Assembly: GCA_035384605.1 (NCBI GenBank)
Contig: DAOOIV010000018.1
Location: 1-62,304 of the forward strand
From: Phycisphaerae bacterium
Lineage (GTDB): Bacteria > Planctomycetota > Phycisphaerae > UBA1845 > PWPN01
Length of the DNA: 62,304 bases
Direction: 5' to 3'
Positions 16,640 through 25,438 of this stretch are shown here, one piece after another. Under the pieces are notes generated by a model. The model ran no database searches and was not told where the DNA came from. It saw only the letters and a program-made list of their open reading frames with translations. The translations under genes and the position numbers were made by a program. How positions within the stretch are numbered: the stretch's first letter is position 1; every line of letters begins with the position of its first letter.

Positions 16640-18952
16640 TCATTCCATTGTCGGATCGTAGAAGACCTGGATCTCGCTGCAACTGGCGGAGTTCTGGGCG
16701 GGGCTGTTGCCGGCGGCGGGGGTGCCGGTGACTCGGACGCGGAAGGCCGGTTCGCGCTTGTCCTTGGGGATGACCACTCGGAAGGCCTGGCCGTCGGTGA
16801 GGGTGCCGGGGCTGGTGGCAGTTGTGGCCGGGTAATCGGCGATCTCGGCCACTTCCTTGTAGTCGTGCCAGCTCTTGAGCAGGATCTTCGGCTTGCCCTT
16901 GCTGGTGTCGAACCATCCGCCGGCCGGCGTGGCCTTGCCGTGGCGGAAGACGATGACGTTGAACTTGGCGTGCCAGCCGGCATCGACCTCGAACCAGTCC
17001 TGGTCACGCTTCTCGCCGTTGTCGGTGCTGGTGAAGGTGGCCGTCGAGTTGTCGGCGAACGAGCCGCGGTTGGTCCCCGGCCGTGAGGTGTTTTCGTGGA
17101 CCTGGGTGAACAGCGAGATGCCGTTGGGGTTATAGCGGGCGCGGTCGATGAGCCAGACGCTGAAATACCCGGTCACACCGGCGTCGGCAAAGGGGAGCAG
17201 GGTGATCTCGGCCGGTTTCCACGATCCGTCGGCCTGCCGGACGTGGCCGTGGACTCTGGCCGTCCATCGATCGTCTTTTTTGATCAACTGCGGGGCGAGC
17301 GACTTGAGGTCCATGTCGAACGCGCAGTTCATGGCTCCCGGGACCTCGTGGTTGGCATCCAGATCGAACGCATACACAACCGGGCCGTACTGCAGGGCAA
17401 AGAGACCGGTGTTGGCGCCGGTGCCCTCGATGATCTTCCAGGTCAGGTGAAGGTCGATCTCGATGGTGATGGGACTGTCACCTACCAACGCACCGATCAG
17501 CCACTGTGAAGCCGGTGGATTGAATGGCAAGACCTGGCCGCCCACTGTAACAGTCGGTTTCGGGGCGCAGGTTGGTATGCGTACGGACAGAGAATATCCC
17601 TTGCGGTTTGCATCGGATGCCGTGATGAGTACCCTACCCGAGAAAGGATGGTCCGTCCTCTGCTCGACGTGGGCTTTCGCTCCCTTGGGCAGGGTGGTAT
17701 CCAGTGTACTCTCTCCGATCATGTACACGCCAACCGCGTCTGTTGCTGTCACCGCCGAGGTTCTCCATCGAAGGTAGTACATCGACGGGATGATCGCCAG
17801 GGCCCGCGGGCCGCTGGAGATGCAGCAGCCGAGGAAGTCGAAGTAGAACTTGTGGCCCCACAGCGGCGTATAGTAGCAGATGCGTTCGCCGTCGGGCCGC
17901 TGACAGGCGAGCAGGTGATTGAGGATCAGATTCTCGGCCGAATCGGCGTATTTCACGTCGGCGGTCAGGCCCTGCAGATCGTGATAGAACTGCATCAGGC
18001 TCATGGTCACGCAGGTTTCGGCCACGTGGCCCGCGTTGGGCAGGTATCCCTCGTCTCTGAAATGCTCGCCAAAAGTGCAGCCGCCGGTGATGTAGAGACG
18101 GTGTCGGATAATGTCGTCGCCGGCCGCCATCGCGGCCCGCAGTAGCCGGTCATCGCCGCTGATGCGGTGCAAATCGATCATTCCGATGATGTCCGACAGC
18201 ATCTCGTAGGCCTTGGCGTTGGCGACCTTTTGAACGTCGCTGTCCTTAAGGAGAGTGCTGATGATCCTTGGTCCGTCGGATCGCTCAGTGGCCTCAACGA
18301 TGTAATTGGCGAATTCCAGATACCGCTGTTCTTCCGTTCGGCGGTAGAGCATCAATACCGGCTCCAGGATGCTGGCCGAGGCCATGCCCAAGTGCTCACC
18401 GGCCTTGAGGATGTCCCGTTTGTCGGGGCCAAAAGTGTTGACGAGCAGATCGCCCATCTTTCGGCATGCCGCGATCGCGGCGATGTCGCCGGTCACGTCG
18501 TAATAGTCGAGCAAGCCCAGCATATTGTACTTGTGAATCCAGACGTCCCAGCCCGTCCAACGGTCTTTGTCGGCATAGGTGCCAAGATAGCCGTCGGGCA
18601 TCTGGGTCGCGACCAGGCCGCCGGCCACGCGTTTGAGCTTGGCGAGCATCTGCTCATCATGCGAGTAAGCGTACATCCATGACGCGGCCGAGAGCCATTT
18701 GCCGATGTGCTCGCCGACCCAGGCGCTCTGCTTGGGACCGCGCTCGCGGAACGGTTCCAGCAGGGCGTTCTCATCCTTGTGCATCAAGATGCCGCGAAGA
18801 TTGCGGTCGAGACGATGACCGACGTAACCGCCGATCTTGACGTCCGCCGCGGGGAGCGGCTGCAGGACGTCCGCATGCGCCTCGCGGACGTCGGCGGCTT
18901 GGGCAACTCCCGAGATACTCGACACGACGAGAATCGCAATGGATCTTGACAC
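16640..18952 (-). CDS. GH127-type (DUF1680) beta-L-arabinofuranosidase-like protein
   Basis: 770 aa from GTG at 18952, with TAGGAG 8 bases upstream and a signal peptide ending near VAQA. GH127 enzymes are zinc-thiolate hydrolases that release L-arabinofuranose, with a catalytic cysteine. Matching residues are visible: E296 in CTFGEHF, C314 in AETCVT and the paired C376-C377 in GCCISS. The 18-residue distance between Glu and first Cys equals that in the characterised HypBA1 (E322/C340). An (alpha/alpha)6 barrel is followed by beta-sandwich domains, and the last 150 residues are an extra C-terminal module. The usual CCPPN is here GCCISSGPRA. Family members act on various sugars, so specificity is uncertain. 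Confidence 0.88.
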   Translation of the reverse strand: MSRSIAILVVSSISGVAQAADVREAHADVLQPLPAADVKIGGYVGHRLDRNLRGILMHKDENALLEPFRERGPKQSAWVGEHIGKWLSAASWMYAYSHDEQMLAKLKRVAGGLVATQMPDGYLGTYADKDRWTGWDVWIHKYNMLGLLDYYDVTGDIAAIAACRKMGDLLVNTFGPDKRDILKAGEHLGMASASILEPVLMLYRRTEEQRYLEFANYIVEATERSDGPRIISTLLKDSDVQKVANAKAYEMLSDIIGMIDLHRISGDDRLLRAAMAAGDDIIRHRLYITGGCTFGEHFRDEGYLPNAGHVAETCVTMSLMQFYHDLQGLTADVKYADSAENLILNHLLACQRPDGERICYYTPLWGHKFYFDFLGCCISSGPRALAIIPSMYYLRWRTSAVTATDAVGVYMIGESTLDTTLPKGAKAHVEQRTDHPFSGRVLITASDANRKGYSLSVRIPTCAPKPTVTVGGQVLPFNPPASQWLIGALVGDSPITIEIDLHLTWKIIEGTGANTGLFALQYGPVVYAFDLDANHEVPGAMNCAFDMDLKSLAPQLIKKDDRWTARVHGHVRQADGSWKPAEITLLPFADAGVTGYFSVWLIDRARYNPNGISLFTQVHENTSRPGTNRGSFADNSTATFTSTDNGEKRDQDWFEVDAGWHAKFNVIVFRHGKATPAGGWFDTSKGKPKILLKSWHDYKEVAEIADYPATTATSPGTLTDGQAFRVVIPKDKREPAFRVRVTGTPAAGNSPAQNSASCSEIQVFYDPTME

Positions 18953-19050
18953 GATGGAAGCTCCTACCTTGTGGTTTGGCAGACCGTGGCTTTCAAGCTC
19001 GGTTGAGTCTTGGCTCCAGAGGGGCGTGGTAAGCTCTTGGAGGCCAGATG

Positions 19051-19554
19051 TCAATCATTCCAGGCGTTGACAGCGTGGACGCCGACGACCGCGGCACCGA
19101 CCAGCAGGCCCAGGCCAATCCAGCAGGTCGAAGGAACGTTGCCGGGGAACACAAACCAGGTCGACGCGCCTATCCCGGCAAGGAGAACCAGTATGAGGCT
19201 TGCACCGGCGGCGAGCCATATCGCCGGGCCGCCCAGGCTCACCGCAGAGGTGACTCGCCAGGCGATGCCTGCTCCCAGCAGGCCGCCGTAGAAGCAGAAC
19301 AGCAGCATGGGTATCCATGTCTCCCGCCAGTAGTCGTTGTCCTTCGAAAGCACCTCAGCGGCCAGCAGGGCCCGTTTTATCAGGTTGAGGCCGAGGCACA
19401 GGCCCACGGCACCGGGGACGGAGACCCAGAGCCCGGCATATACGGCTCTCGCAACATCGCCAACCTTTGTGGACCCGTTTGCTTCCCAGACAACCCTCTG
19501 TCGCACGTCGTTGTCGTCAGCGGGCAGTTCATCACGTCGGAATTGAACGGGCAT
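19051..19554 (-). CDS. Hypothetical inner-membrane protein
   Basis: 167 aa from ATG at 19554, with GGAGG at proper spacing. About four hydrophobic segments are visible, roughly residues 40-62, 82-102, 108-130 and 143-162, after a charged 38-residue N-terminus. No family was recognised. It lies 98 bp before the GH127 gene and 69 bp after the BamE-like gene on the same strand, so the three may form one transcript, but nothing in the sequence ties it to glycan breakdown. Confidence 0.7.
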   Translation of the reverse strand: MPVQFRRDELPADDNDVRQRVVWEANGSTKVGDVARAVYAGLWVSVPGAVGLCLGLNLIKRALLAAEVLSKDNDYWRETWIPMLLFCFYGGLLGAGIAWRVTSAVSLGGPAIWLAAGASLILVLLAGIGASTWFVFPGNVPSTCWIGLGLLVGAAVVGVHAVNAWND

Positions 19555-19623
19555 GGCAAGACCTCCGACCTGACGGCCGCCAGGTCCGTGGACCTCGCGT
19601 CCGGCTTTCCTCCGGCCTTTTGG

Positions 19624-20055
19624 TCAATCCTCCCGACTGTTCAGCAGGTCGGCCATGGTTGTCACATTCTCGATGCCCGTGACCTTCCCGGTGCTGTCGA
19701 AGATGACCTCGAAGGCCGCCTGCTGGGAGAAGACATACTCGATGGTGAAGCCGTTCGGCAGCTCGTTACGCTGGATCCTCGCGTTCAACTGGTCGGGGTT
19801 CAGACTCATCGCCGGCCCCCTGACGGTTTTCACCACGTCCTGCCCGCGAATCTTCTGTTTCAGCACGCTGATGTTGTGGAACTTGCCGTTCGGTCCGGCA
19901 ATGTCGACCACCTGCTTGACGGTCATGCCGGGCTGGATTTTGCCTTTGGCTTCCCGGCCCTGAGCCGTTGGATCGAAGGATGCGTATCCTCCGAACTTGT
20001 AAACCAGTCCGATGACGACGACCGCCAGGACAATGAGCACCAAGACAGCTTTCAT
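19624..20055 (-). CDS. Membrane-anchored protein with a BamE/SmpA-like domain
   Basis: 143 aa from ATG at 20055, after AAAGGAAG. An N-terminal membrane helix (about residues 2-20) is followed by a small soluble domain. GKIQPGMTVKQVVDIAGPNGK resembles the opening helix of the BamE/OmlA fold (GMT...V..LG.P), and the later strand FEVIFDSTGKVTGIEN also fits. There is no lipobox. In other bacteria this fold works in outer-membrane assembly or as a protein-interaction module. The role here is unknown. Confidence 0.65.
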   Translation of the reverse strand: MKAVLVLIVLAVVVIGLVYKFGGYASFDPTAQGREAKGKIQPGMTVKQVVDIAGPNGKFHNISVLKQKIRGQDVVKTVRGPAMSLNPDQLNARIQRNELPNGFTIEYVFSQQAAFEVIFDSTGKVTGIENVTTMADLLNSRED

Positions 20056-20121
20056 GGGTTTTCTTCCTTTGGGTTTTGATTCTCCAGGCCAATCTCTTCT
20101 CCAGTGATGAGATGGTGCGGG

Positions 20122-20150
20122 ATTCTAACACCTCGTCGGACAGGATGCAA
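20122..20150 (-). promoter_or_regulatory. Putative promoter of the BamE-like gene
   Basis: Minus strand: TTGCAT (20150-20145), 17-base spacer, TAGAAT (20127-20122). The leader before the start at 20055 would be about 60 bases. Confidence 0.6.
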
Positions 20151-20249
20151 CAGGAAGATTGCAGTTTCAGCAGCCACGCTTCTGAGGCGAAGAGCAGGGA
20201 ATCTTAGCAAGGGGTGGGGCCGCATAACTCGGCGGCATTGTGTTGTTCG

Positions 20250-22082
20250 TCAGGCTTCGGAGACGCCGGCCGCCTCGCGTCGGGCGGCCTGCTTTCGGGC
20301 GTTGCTGTCAAGCAAGCGCTTGCGGATACGAACGGCATCTGGAGTGGCCTCCACGAGCTCGTCCTCCTCGATAAACTCAAGGGCCATCTCCAAGGTCATT
20401 TCCCGCGGCGGTTTGAGCACGACGGTCTTGTCGGCCGAGGCCGCCCGGATGTTGGTCATTCTCTTGGCCCGGCAGACGTTCACCTCGATGTCCTTGTCCT
20501 TGCAGTGCTCGCCGACGATCTGGCCCGCGTAGACCTGGTCAGTCGGCTTCACGAAGAACGTGCCCCGGTCGGCGAGGTTGTCTAGGGCATAAGCCGTGAC
20601 GGTTCCGGTCTCGCTGGCAATCAGGGAGCCGTTCGTTCTACCGGCGATGCTGCCGCGGAAATCCTCATATTGGTGGAAGTTGTGGTGCATGATGGCCGTG
20701 CCGTTGGTGGCGGTGAGCAGGCGGTTGCGTGCTCCGATCAGGCCGCGGGCGGGAACAGTGAACTCGATGTGTGTGTACTCGCCGCGCGTTTCCATCCTGA
20801 CGCATATGCCTCTTCGGCCGCCCATCAGTTCCATGACCGCGCCGACGTATTTGGGCGGGACTTCGATCACGCACAGCTCAACGGGCTCGGTTCTCCTGCC
20901 GTTCTGCTCGTGGTAGATGACCTTGGGCTTGCCGACCGCCAGCTCATAGCCTTCGCGACGCATGTTCTCGATAAGCACGGAAAGATGCAGCAGGCCCCGC
21001 CCGGAGACATGGAATTCCTCGGGTGTGCAACCGGGTTCGACGCGCAGCGACACGTTGCTCTGCAGTTCCTTCTCCAGTCGATCGCGGAGGTGGCGGCTGG
21101 TGAGGAATTTTCCCGACCGGCCGGAAAAAGGCGAGTCGTTGACCCGGAAGCTCATGTGCAGGGTCGGCTCATCGATACGGATGACGGCCAGCGGCTCGGG
21201 ATGCTCGGGGTCGGCGATGGTGTTGCCGATATCCACTGATTCCAGGCCGACGATGGCACAGATGTCTCCGGCGGTGACCTCGTCCACGGCCCGTCGCCCG
21301 AGGCCGTCGAAGGCATGGATTTCGCCGATCTTCTCGGTCTTGGGTTCCCCGTTTCGGCAGATGACCGTGACCGGCTGTCCGACCTTCAGGCGGCCACGGA
21401 AGACGCGGCCGATGCCGATTCGCCCGACGTAGTCGCTGTAGTCCAACGTGGTGATCAGCATCTGAAGGGGAGCATCGATGTCGACTTCGGGAGGCGGGAC
21501 CTGTTTGAGGATCATTTCAAACAGGGCATAGATGTTGTCCGGGTGTTCGTCCGGCGAGGTCGAGGCCCACCCCTCGGCGGCCGAGGTGTAGATGATCGGG
21601 AAGTCGGCCGTCTCGTCATCGGCTCCGAGTTCCAGAAAGAGGTCAAGGGTCTCGTGGAGGACATCGTGCGGGCGGGCGTCCGGCCGGTCCATTTTGCTGA
21701 CGACCACCAACGGCCTGAGGTCATACTCGAACGCCTTGCGGAGCACAAAACGCGTCTGTGGCATCGGGCCTTCAAAGGCATCGATCAGCAACAGCGCTCC
21801 GTCGGCCATTTTCAGGACCCGCTCGACCTCGCCGCCGAAATCGGCGTGGCCGGGGGTGTCGATCAGGTTGATCTTGGTGTCCTTGTAGCGGATGGCGATG
21901 TTCTTGGCGAGGATGGTGATGCCCCGCTCGCGCTCCAGGTCGTTGGAGTCGAGGATGCGCTCGCCCTTCAGCTCGGCGTCGCGGAACTGTCCGCACTGCC
22001 GGAGCATCTGATCGACGAGGGTGGTCTTGCCGTGGTCCACGTGGGCGATGATCGCCACGTTACGAATGTCGGTTCGCTTCAC
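20250..22082 (-). CDS. typA: Ribosome-associated GTPase TypA/BipA
   Basis: 610 aa, normal length. This translational GTPase binds the 70S ribosome and assists large-subunit assembly and stress adaptation. The G1 loop AHVDHGKTT and G3 DTPGHADFGGEVERV are present, as are G4 SKMDRPDARP (in place of NKxD) and the EF-G-like domains with the TypA-specific C-terminal part (RGLIGARNRLLTATNGTAIMHH). GTG at 22082 is chosen because TAGGA lies 7 bases upstream; the in-frame GTG at 22088 is only 1-2 bases from it. The protein begins VKRTDIRNVAIIAHVDHG. Confidence 0.97.
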   Translation of the reverse strand: MKRTDIRNVAIIAHVDHGKTTLVDQMLRQCGQFRDAELKGERILDSNDLERERGITILAKNIAIRYKDTKINLIDTPGHADFGGEVERVLKMADGALLLIDAFEGPMPQTRFVLRKAFEYDLRPLVVVSKMDRPDARPHDVLHETLDLFLELGADDETADFPIIYTSAAEGWASTSPDEHPDNIYALFEMILKQVPPPEVDIDAPLQMLITTLDYSDYVGRIGIGRVFRGRLKVGQPVTVICRNGEPKTEKIGEIHAFDGLGRRAVDEVTAGDICAIVGLESVDIGNTIADPEHPEPLAVIRIDEPTLHMSFRVNDSPFSGRSGKFLTSRHLRDRLEKELQSNVSLRVEPGCTPEEFHVSGRGLLHLSVLIENMRREGYELAVGKPKVIYHEQNGRRTEPVELCVIEVPPKYVGAVMELMGGRRGICVRMETRGEYTHIEFTVPARGLIGARNRLLTATNGTAIMHHNFHQYEDFRGSIAGRTNGSLIASETGTVTAYALDNLADRGTFFVKPTDQVYAGQIVGEHCKDKDIEVNVCRAKRMTNIRAASADKTVVLKPPREMTLEMALEFIEEDELVEATPDAVRIRKRLLDSNARKQAARREAAGVSEA

Positions 22083-22235
22083 TGTCACTTCCTACGGCCG
22101 CCCCTCTTATGATGGGTCGTAACCCAGCCCAATACGCCCCAAGGAAGTCATACCAAACAACCCGAACAGCCGTCGGTGTCAGAAGCCGAGGCGGAGGGCG
22201 GTCGCCCGGACGGTTTGACCCTGCTGCAGGCGGTC

Positions 22236-22263
22236 ATTATACCGTCGACGTGCCGAAGTTCCA
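22236..22263 (-). promoter_or_regulatory. Putative promoter of typA
   Basis: Minus strand: a perfect -10 TATAAT (22241-22236) with a weak TGGAAC (22263-22258) 16 bases upstream. The leader would be about 145 bases. Confidence 0.5.
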
Positions 22264-22376
22264 TGCCTCGGAGATCGGGGGCACAGCGCCCGTGCTGTCC
22301 GGGTCCGTGACAGAGGCCGCAGCCCTCGTTGCGGTTGGTCCGGCCGGCATGGAAGTGAGCCGGCAGCAGACCGCTT

Positions 22377-22527
22377 GTACGTGTTCAGCGTGCAAGACAG
22401 CGGGTCAGGCACTTTTGCCGTCTTCTTGTCGCCGACGAGTCCCGCCGGACTGAGCCAACCTCTCCAAATTGCACCGCGAACCGCATTTGGGCAAAAAGAG
22501 CCAGACCCCAGCACGCTGAACACGTAC
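22377..22527. repeat. MITE-like element with 17-bp perfect terminal inverted repeats
   Basis: GTACGTGTTCAGCGTGC at 22377-22393 is exactly inverted at 22511-22527. Inside the arms, GGGTCAGGCACTTTTGC on the left is mirrored by an imperfect GGGTCTGGCTCTTTTTGC on the right, giving nested subterminal repeats. The element is 151 bp with no coding content, and fits a small non-autonomous palindromic element of the REP/RAYT type. A partial relative, ACGCTAAACACGTA, occurs near 16498. The remaining parts of the 22083-22747 spacer show only the typA promoter. Confidence 0.75.
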
Positions 22528-22747
22528 GGCCGTACAACGGCCGGCCTGTCAGCCCGCCCTTGGCGGGGAACCCCCTGAAGAGGATTGATCACCTGTCGTA
22601 TGCCGTCTGGCGCACCTCGTCGGTTCTGTCACGCCCCATGCAGATGGGAAGTGTCTGAAGCTGCAGCGTGAGTCCGATAGCCGAGTTGACGTGGCTCGAG
22701 GCATCAGGTGGACGAGTTGCTGGTGGTTTCTCCACCAGAGTGCGCGC

Positions 22748-23005
22748 ATGACAGATCACAGGAGGAGCATCGTCGGGGCACATGAGGCCAATGTACATTT
22801 CTACGAGTTGCTCAAACGCGTCGAGAAGGGCGAGGAGGTCACGATCACGCGTCACGGCTCTCCTGTAGCCAGGCTGGTCCCGGTCAAGCAGTCCGTGGCG
22901 TCAGAAGAACGTACGGCGAGCATTCGCCGATGGCAGAAATCCTCCAAGGGTATCACGGTGGGCAGGCTGAAGGTTCGAGACCTCGTCAACGAGGGGCGTC
23001 CGTGA
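22748..23005 (+). CDS. Phd/YefM-family antitoxin, apparently without its toxin
   Basis: 85 aa from ATG at 22748. The sequence IVGAHEANVHFYELLKRVEKGEEVTITRHGSPVARLVP is a textbook Phd/YefM DNA-binding antitoxin core, followed by a linker (RRWQKSSKGITVGR) of the toxin-binding type. A perfect AGGAGG at 22760-22765 lies inside this frame, six bases before GTC at 22772, where shorter relatives would start, so the original start codon may be lost. No toxin gene follows; mutL begins 147 bp later. The interval may hold a decayed VapC start (see findings). Confidence 0.8.
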   Translation: MTDHRRSIVGAHEANVHFYELLKRVEKGEEVTITRHGSPVARLVPVKQSVASEERTASIRRWQKSSKGITVGRLKVRDLVNEGRP

Positions 23006-23152
23006 GTTGGTCGTGCCGCTTTTGGTGCTGCCAACGTTGGATGATTCTCGGGGCGGCGTTCTTATCCGTGGTTTGAACGTATCCCCGGCAGGGCGTATAG
23101 TAGTACCACGTGTCGCCGATTCTCTTGACTCGACTCGCGAACGGATGCGCCT

Positions 23153-25075
23153 ATGCCGCAGATACACGTTCTGCCTGACTTGCTGGTGAACAAGATCGCC
23201 GCCGGCGAGGTGATCGAGCGTCCGGCCAGTGTGGTGAAGGAACTGGTCGAGAACAGCTTGGATGCCGGGGCCAGGCGGATCGAGATTACTATCGAGCAGG
23301 GGGGGCGGAAGCTCATCCGGGTGGCCGACGACGGCGGGGGGATGGATGTCGACGATCTGGCCCTGGCCGTCCAGCCGCACGCGACCTCGAAAATCACCCG
23401 CGAAGAGGACCTGTTCGGCATTCGGACCATGGGTTTCCGGGGCGAAGCTCTGCCAAGTATCGGGGCGGTGTCGCAGTTGCGGATTGTGTCCCGGCAGCCG
23501 AATTCGGACGCCGCGCATGAGATCCGGGTGACCGCCGACCGAATCGAGCCGGTGACGGCCGCCTCGGGCCCCGTGGGCACGACGGTCGAAATCCGCGAGT
23601 TGTTCTTCAACGTGCCCGCCCGGCATAAGTTTCTCCGGACGCCACAGACCGAGATGGGTCATATCACCGAGCAAGTGGCGCGGATTGCCCTCGTGTACCC
23701 TCAGGTGGAGTTTCGCCTGATCCACAACGGACGGCCGGTGCAACAACTGCGTCCGGCAGGGTCGATGCGCGAGCGGATTGCCGATTTCTTCGGCAAGGAG
23801 ATGTCCGACAGTCTGCTCGAAGTGGTTCGCGACGAGCGAGGCTTGAAGATCCACGGCTACGTGGGCCGGCCATCGGACAGTCGGTCGAGTGCTCGTTGGC
23901 AGTATTTCTTCCTGAACGGCCGGTACATCCGCGATCGGTTCCTCAGCCACGCCGTGCGCGAAGCTTATCGCGGGCTGATGGAGGCTCATCGTTACCCGGT
24001 CGTGTTCCTGGCCCTTGAGGTGCCGCCCGATTCAGTCGACGTCAACGTCCATCCGACCAAGATCGAGGTCCGCTGGCGCGATTCGAACATGCTTTATTCG
24101 CAGGTGTTGTCGGCCATTCGCGACCGGTTTCTCAACACGGATCTGACGCCGGGGCTGATGGCCGTGCGGTCGCCGCAGATTGCCGACCCGACAGGCGAAT
24201 TCAGCGGGGACCTGATCGAAGCTCGTGAATCGGCGGTCGCAGGGCCGGACAGCGAAGCGGAGCGGCGGCATCGGGAGATTCGCGAGTCGATCGCCGACTT
24301 CTTCAAGCGAAACAAGCCGCCGGTTCCGTCGGGTTTTGGTGAAGGCCGGCCGGTTTGCACGGCCTATAGCCCGTCGCAGCCGATTGAGGCTTATCAGCCG
24401 GCGCGGATGGTAGATTCCGACGCAGCCTTGGAATCATTCGAACCGCCGAGCCTCCTGCCGCCGGCGTCCGTCCGGGCCGGCGAGAGCGAAATCGATCGCA
24501 TCGACCTCGGTACCGTGTTGCAGATCCATCGCAGCTATCTGGTGACCGAGACGTCCGACGGGTTGGTGATCATCGACCAGCACGCCCTGCACGAGCGGAT
24601 TCTTTTTGAGCAGTTGTCACAGGAGATCACCCGCGGGCCGCTCGAGTCGCAGCGTCTGCTTCTTCCGGACATGATCGACGTTGCCCCCGACCAGGTGGCA
24701 GTGATCGAGGCTCACGCCGATACGCTCGCCAAGCTTGGCTTCGAGATGACCTCCTACGGCCCGAGTACGATCGCGGTTCACGCTGTCCCGAGCATTCTCA
24801 AGCCCGAGCGGGTGACCGCGTTCGTTCGCGACATGCTTGATCGATTGGCGGTGCGGTCGGGCCCGGCCGCGAGCGAGATGCTGATTAATGATTTGCTGAG
24901 CATGATGGCGTGCAAGGCGGCGGTCAAGGCCGGCGACCCGCTCGATCCGGCCGAGATCCGCTCGCTGCTGGCCCAACGCCACCACATCGAGCGTTCGAGC
25001 AACTGCCCCCACGGCCGGCCAACCTCGCTGCGATTCACGCTCCGCGATCTGGAAAGGCAGTTTAAGAGGGTGTAG
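23153..25075 (+). CDS. mutL: DNA mismatch repair protein MutL (endonuclease type)
   Basis: 640 aa. The N-terminal GHKL ATPase has NKIAAGEVIERPASVVKELVENS, DGGGMD and HATSKI, and TMGFRGEAL. A variable linker spans about residues 330-445. The C-terminal dimerisation domain carries DQHALHERILFE from about residue 475, matching the endonuclease motif DQHA(X)2E(X)4E. The MACKAAVKAG and CPHGRPT zinc-site motifs follow. So this is the nicking type of MutL expected in bacteria lacking MutH. No mutS is in the window. Codon use matches its neighbours. Confidence 0.97.
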   Translation: MPQIHVLPDLLVNKIAAGEVIERPASVVKELVENSLDAGARRIEITIEQGGRKLIRVADDGGGMDVDDLALAVQPHATSKITREEDLFGIRTMGFRGEALPSIGAVSQLRIVSRQPNSDAAHEIRVTADRIEPVTAASGPVGTTVEIRELFFNVPARHKFLRTPQTEMGHITEQVARIALVYPQVEFRLIHNGRPVQQLRPAGSMRERIADFFGKEMSDSLLEVVRDERGLKIHGYVGRPSDSRSSARWQYFFLNGRYIRDRFLSHAVREAYRGLMEAHRYPVVFLALEVPPDSVDVNVHPTKIEVRWRDSNMLYSQVLSAIRDRFLNTDLTPGLMAVRSPQIADPTGEFSGDLIEARESAVAGPDSEAERRHREIRESIADFFKRNKPPVPSGFGEGRPVCTAYSPSQPIEAYQPARMVDSDAALESFEPPSLLPPASVRAGESEIDRIDLGTVLQIHRSYLVTETSDGLVIIDQHALHERILFEQLSQEITRGPLESQRLLLPDMIDVAPDQVAVIEAHADTLAKLGFEMTSYGPSTIAVHAVPSILKPERVTAFVRDMLDRLAVRSGPAASEMLINDLLSMMACKAAVKAGDPLDPAEIRSLLAQRHHIERSSNCPHGRPTSLRFTLRDLERQFKRV

Positions 25076-25438
25076 CAGGGGGCTTCTGTTAATCTGTTGG
25101 GCTGTTCGGCCGCTCTTGACGAGCCGAGGGGCTTGTCCCCTCGGTCCGGGCAGGCCTCCTGTTATTCGCCGCCTGTCCGGGAATCTATCGACGAAATGCG
25201 TATGATGTCCCCGGATTCCGCTTGAAGTGGACGCGGCAAGGGGAAGAGGACATGATACGGGGCATTGGCATGAAGCGGTGACCGTGGTCTGCAGCTCGCG
25301 AGCGCTGGATTATCTTCGCAATACCCGAGCAAGCTGTCAGTCCGGGTCGCGTTGAGGGGTGTGAGACGCTGGAGAAGGACCTCGCACGACTTGTAGCCAG
25401 TACTCAGCCTTCGTAGCCGGGCATGCAGGAGATGGACG
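25076..25438. other. Intergenic spacer without a supported gene
   Basis: 363 bp between mutL and the sulfatase gene. It holds one copy of the CTTGACGAGCC repeat (25115-25149). No convincing promoter pair or terminator with a T-tract was seen. Confidence 0.6.
25115..25149. repeat. CTTGACGAGCC-type repeat, copy 1
   Basis: CTTGACGAGCCGAGGGG followed by a GAGGGG/CCCCTC stem and CGGTCCGG. The same arrangement, with a changed central stem, occurs at 40676-40710, where the ends are conserved and the hairpin has compensating differences. Confidence 0.65.
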
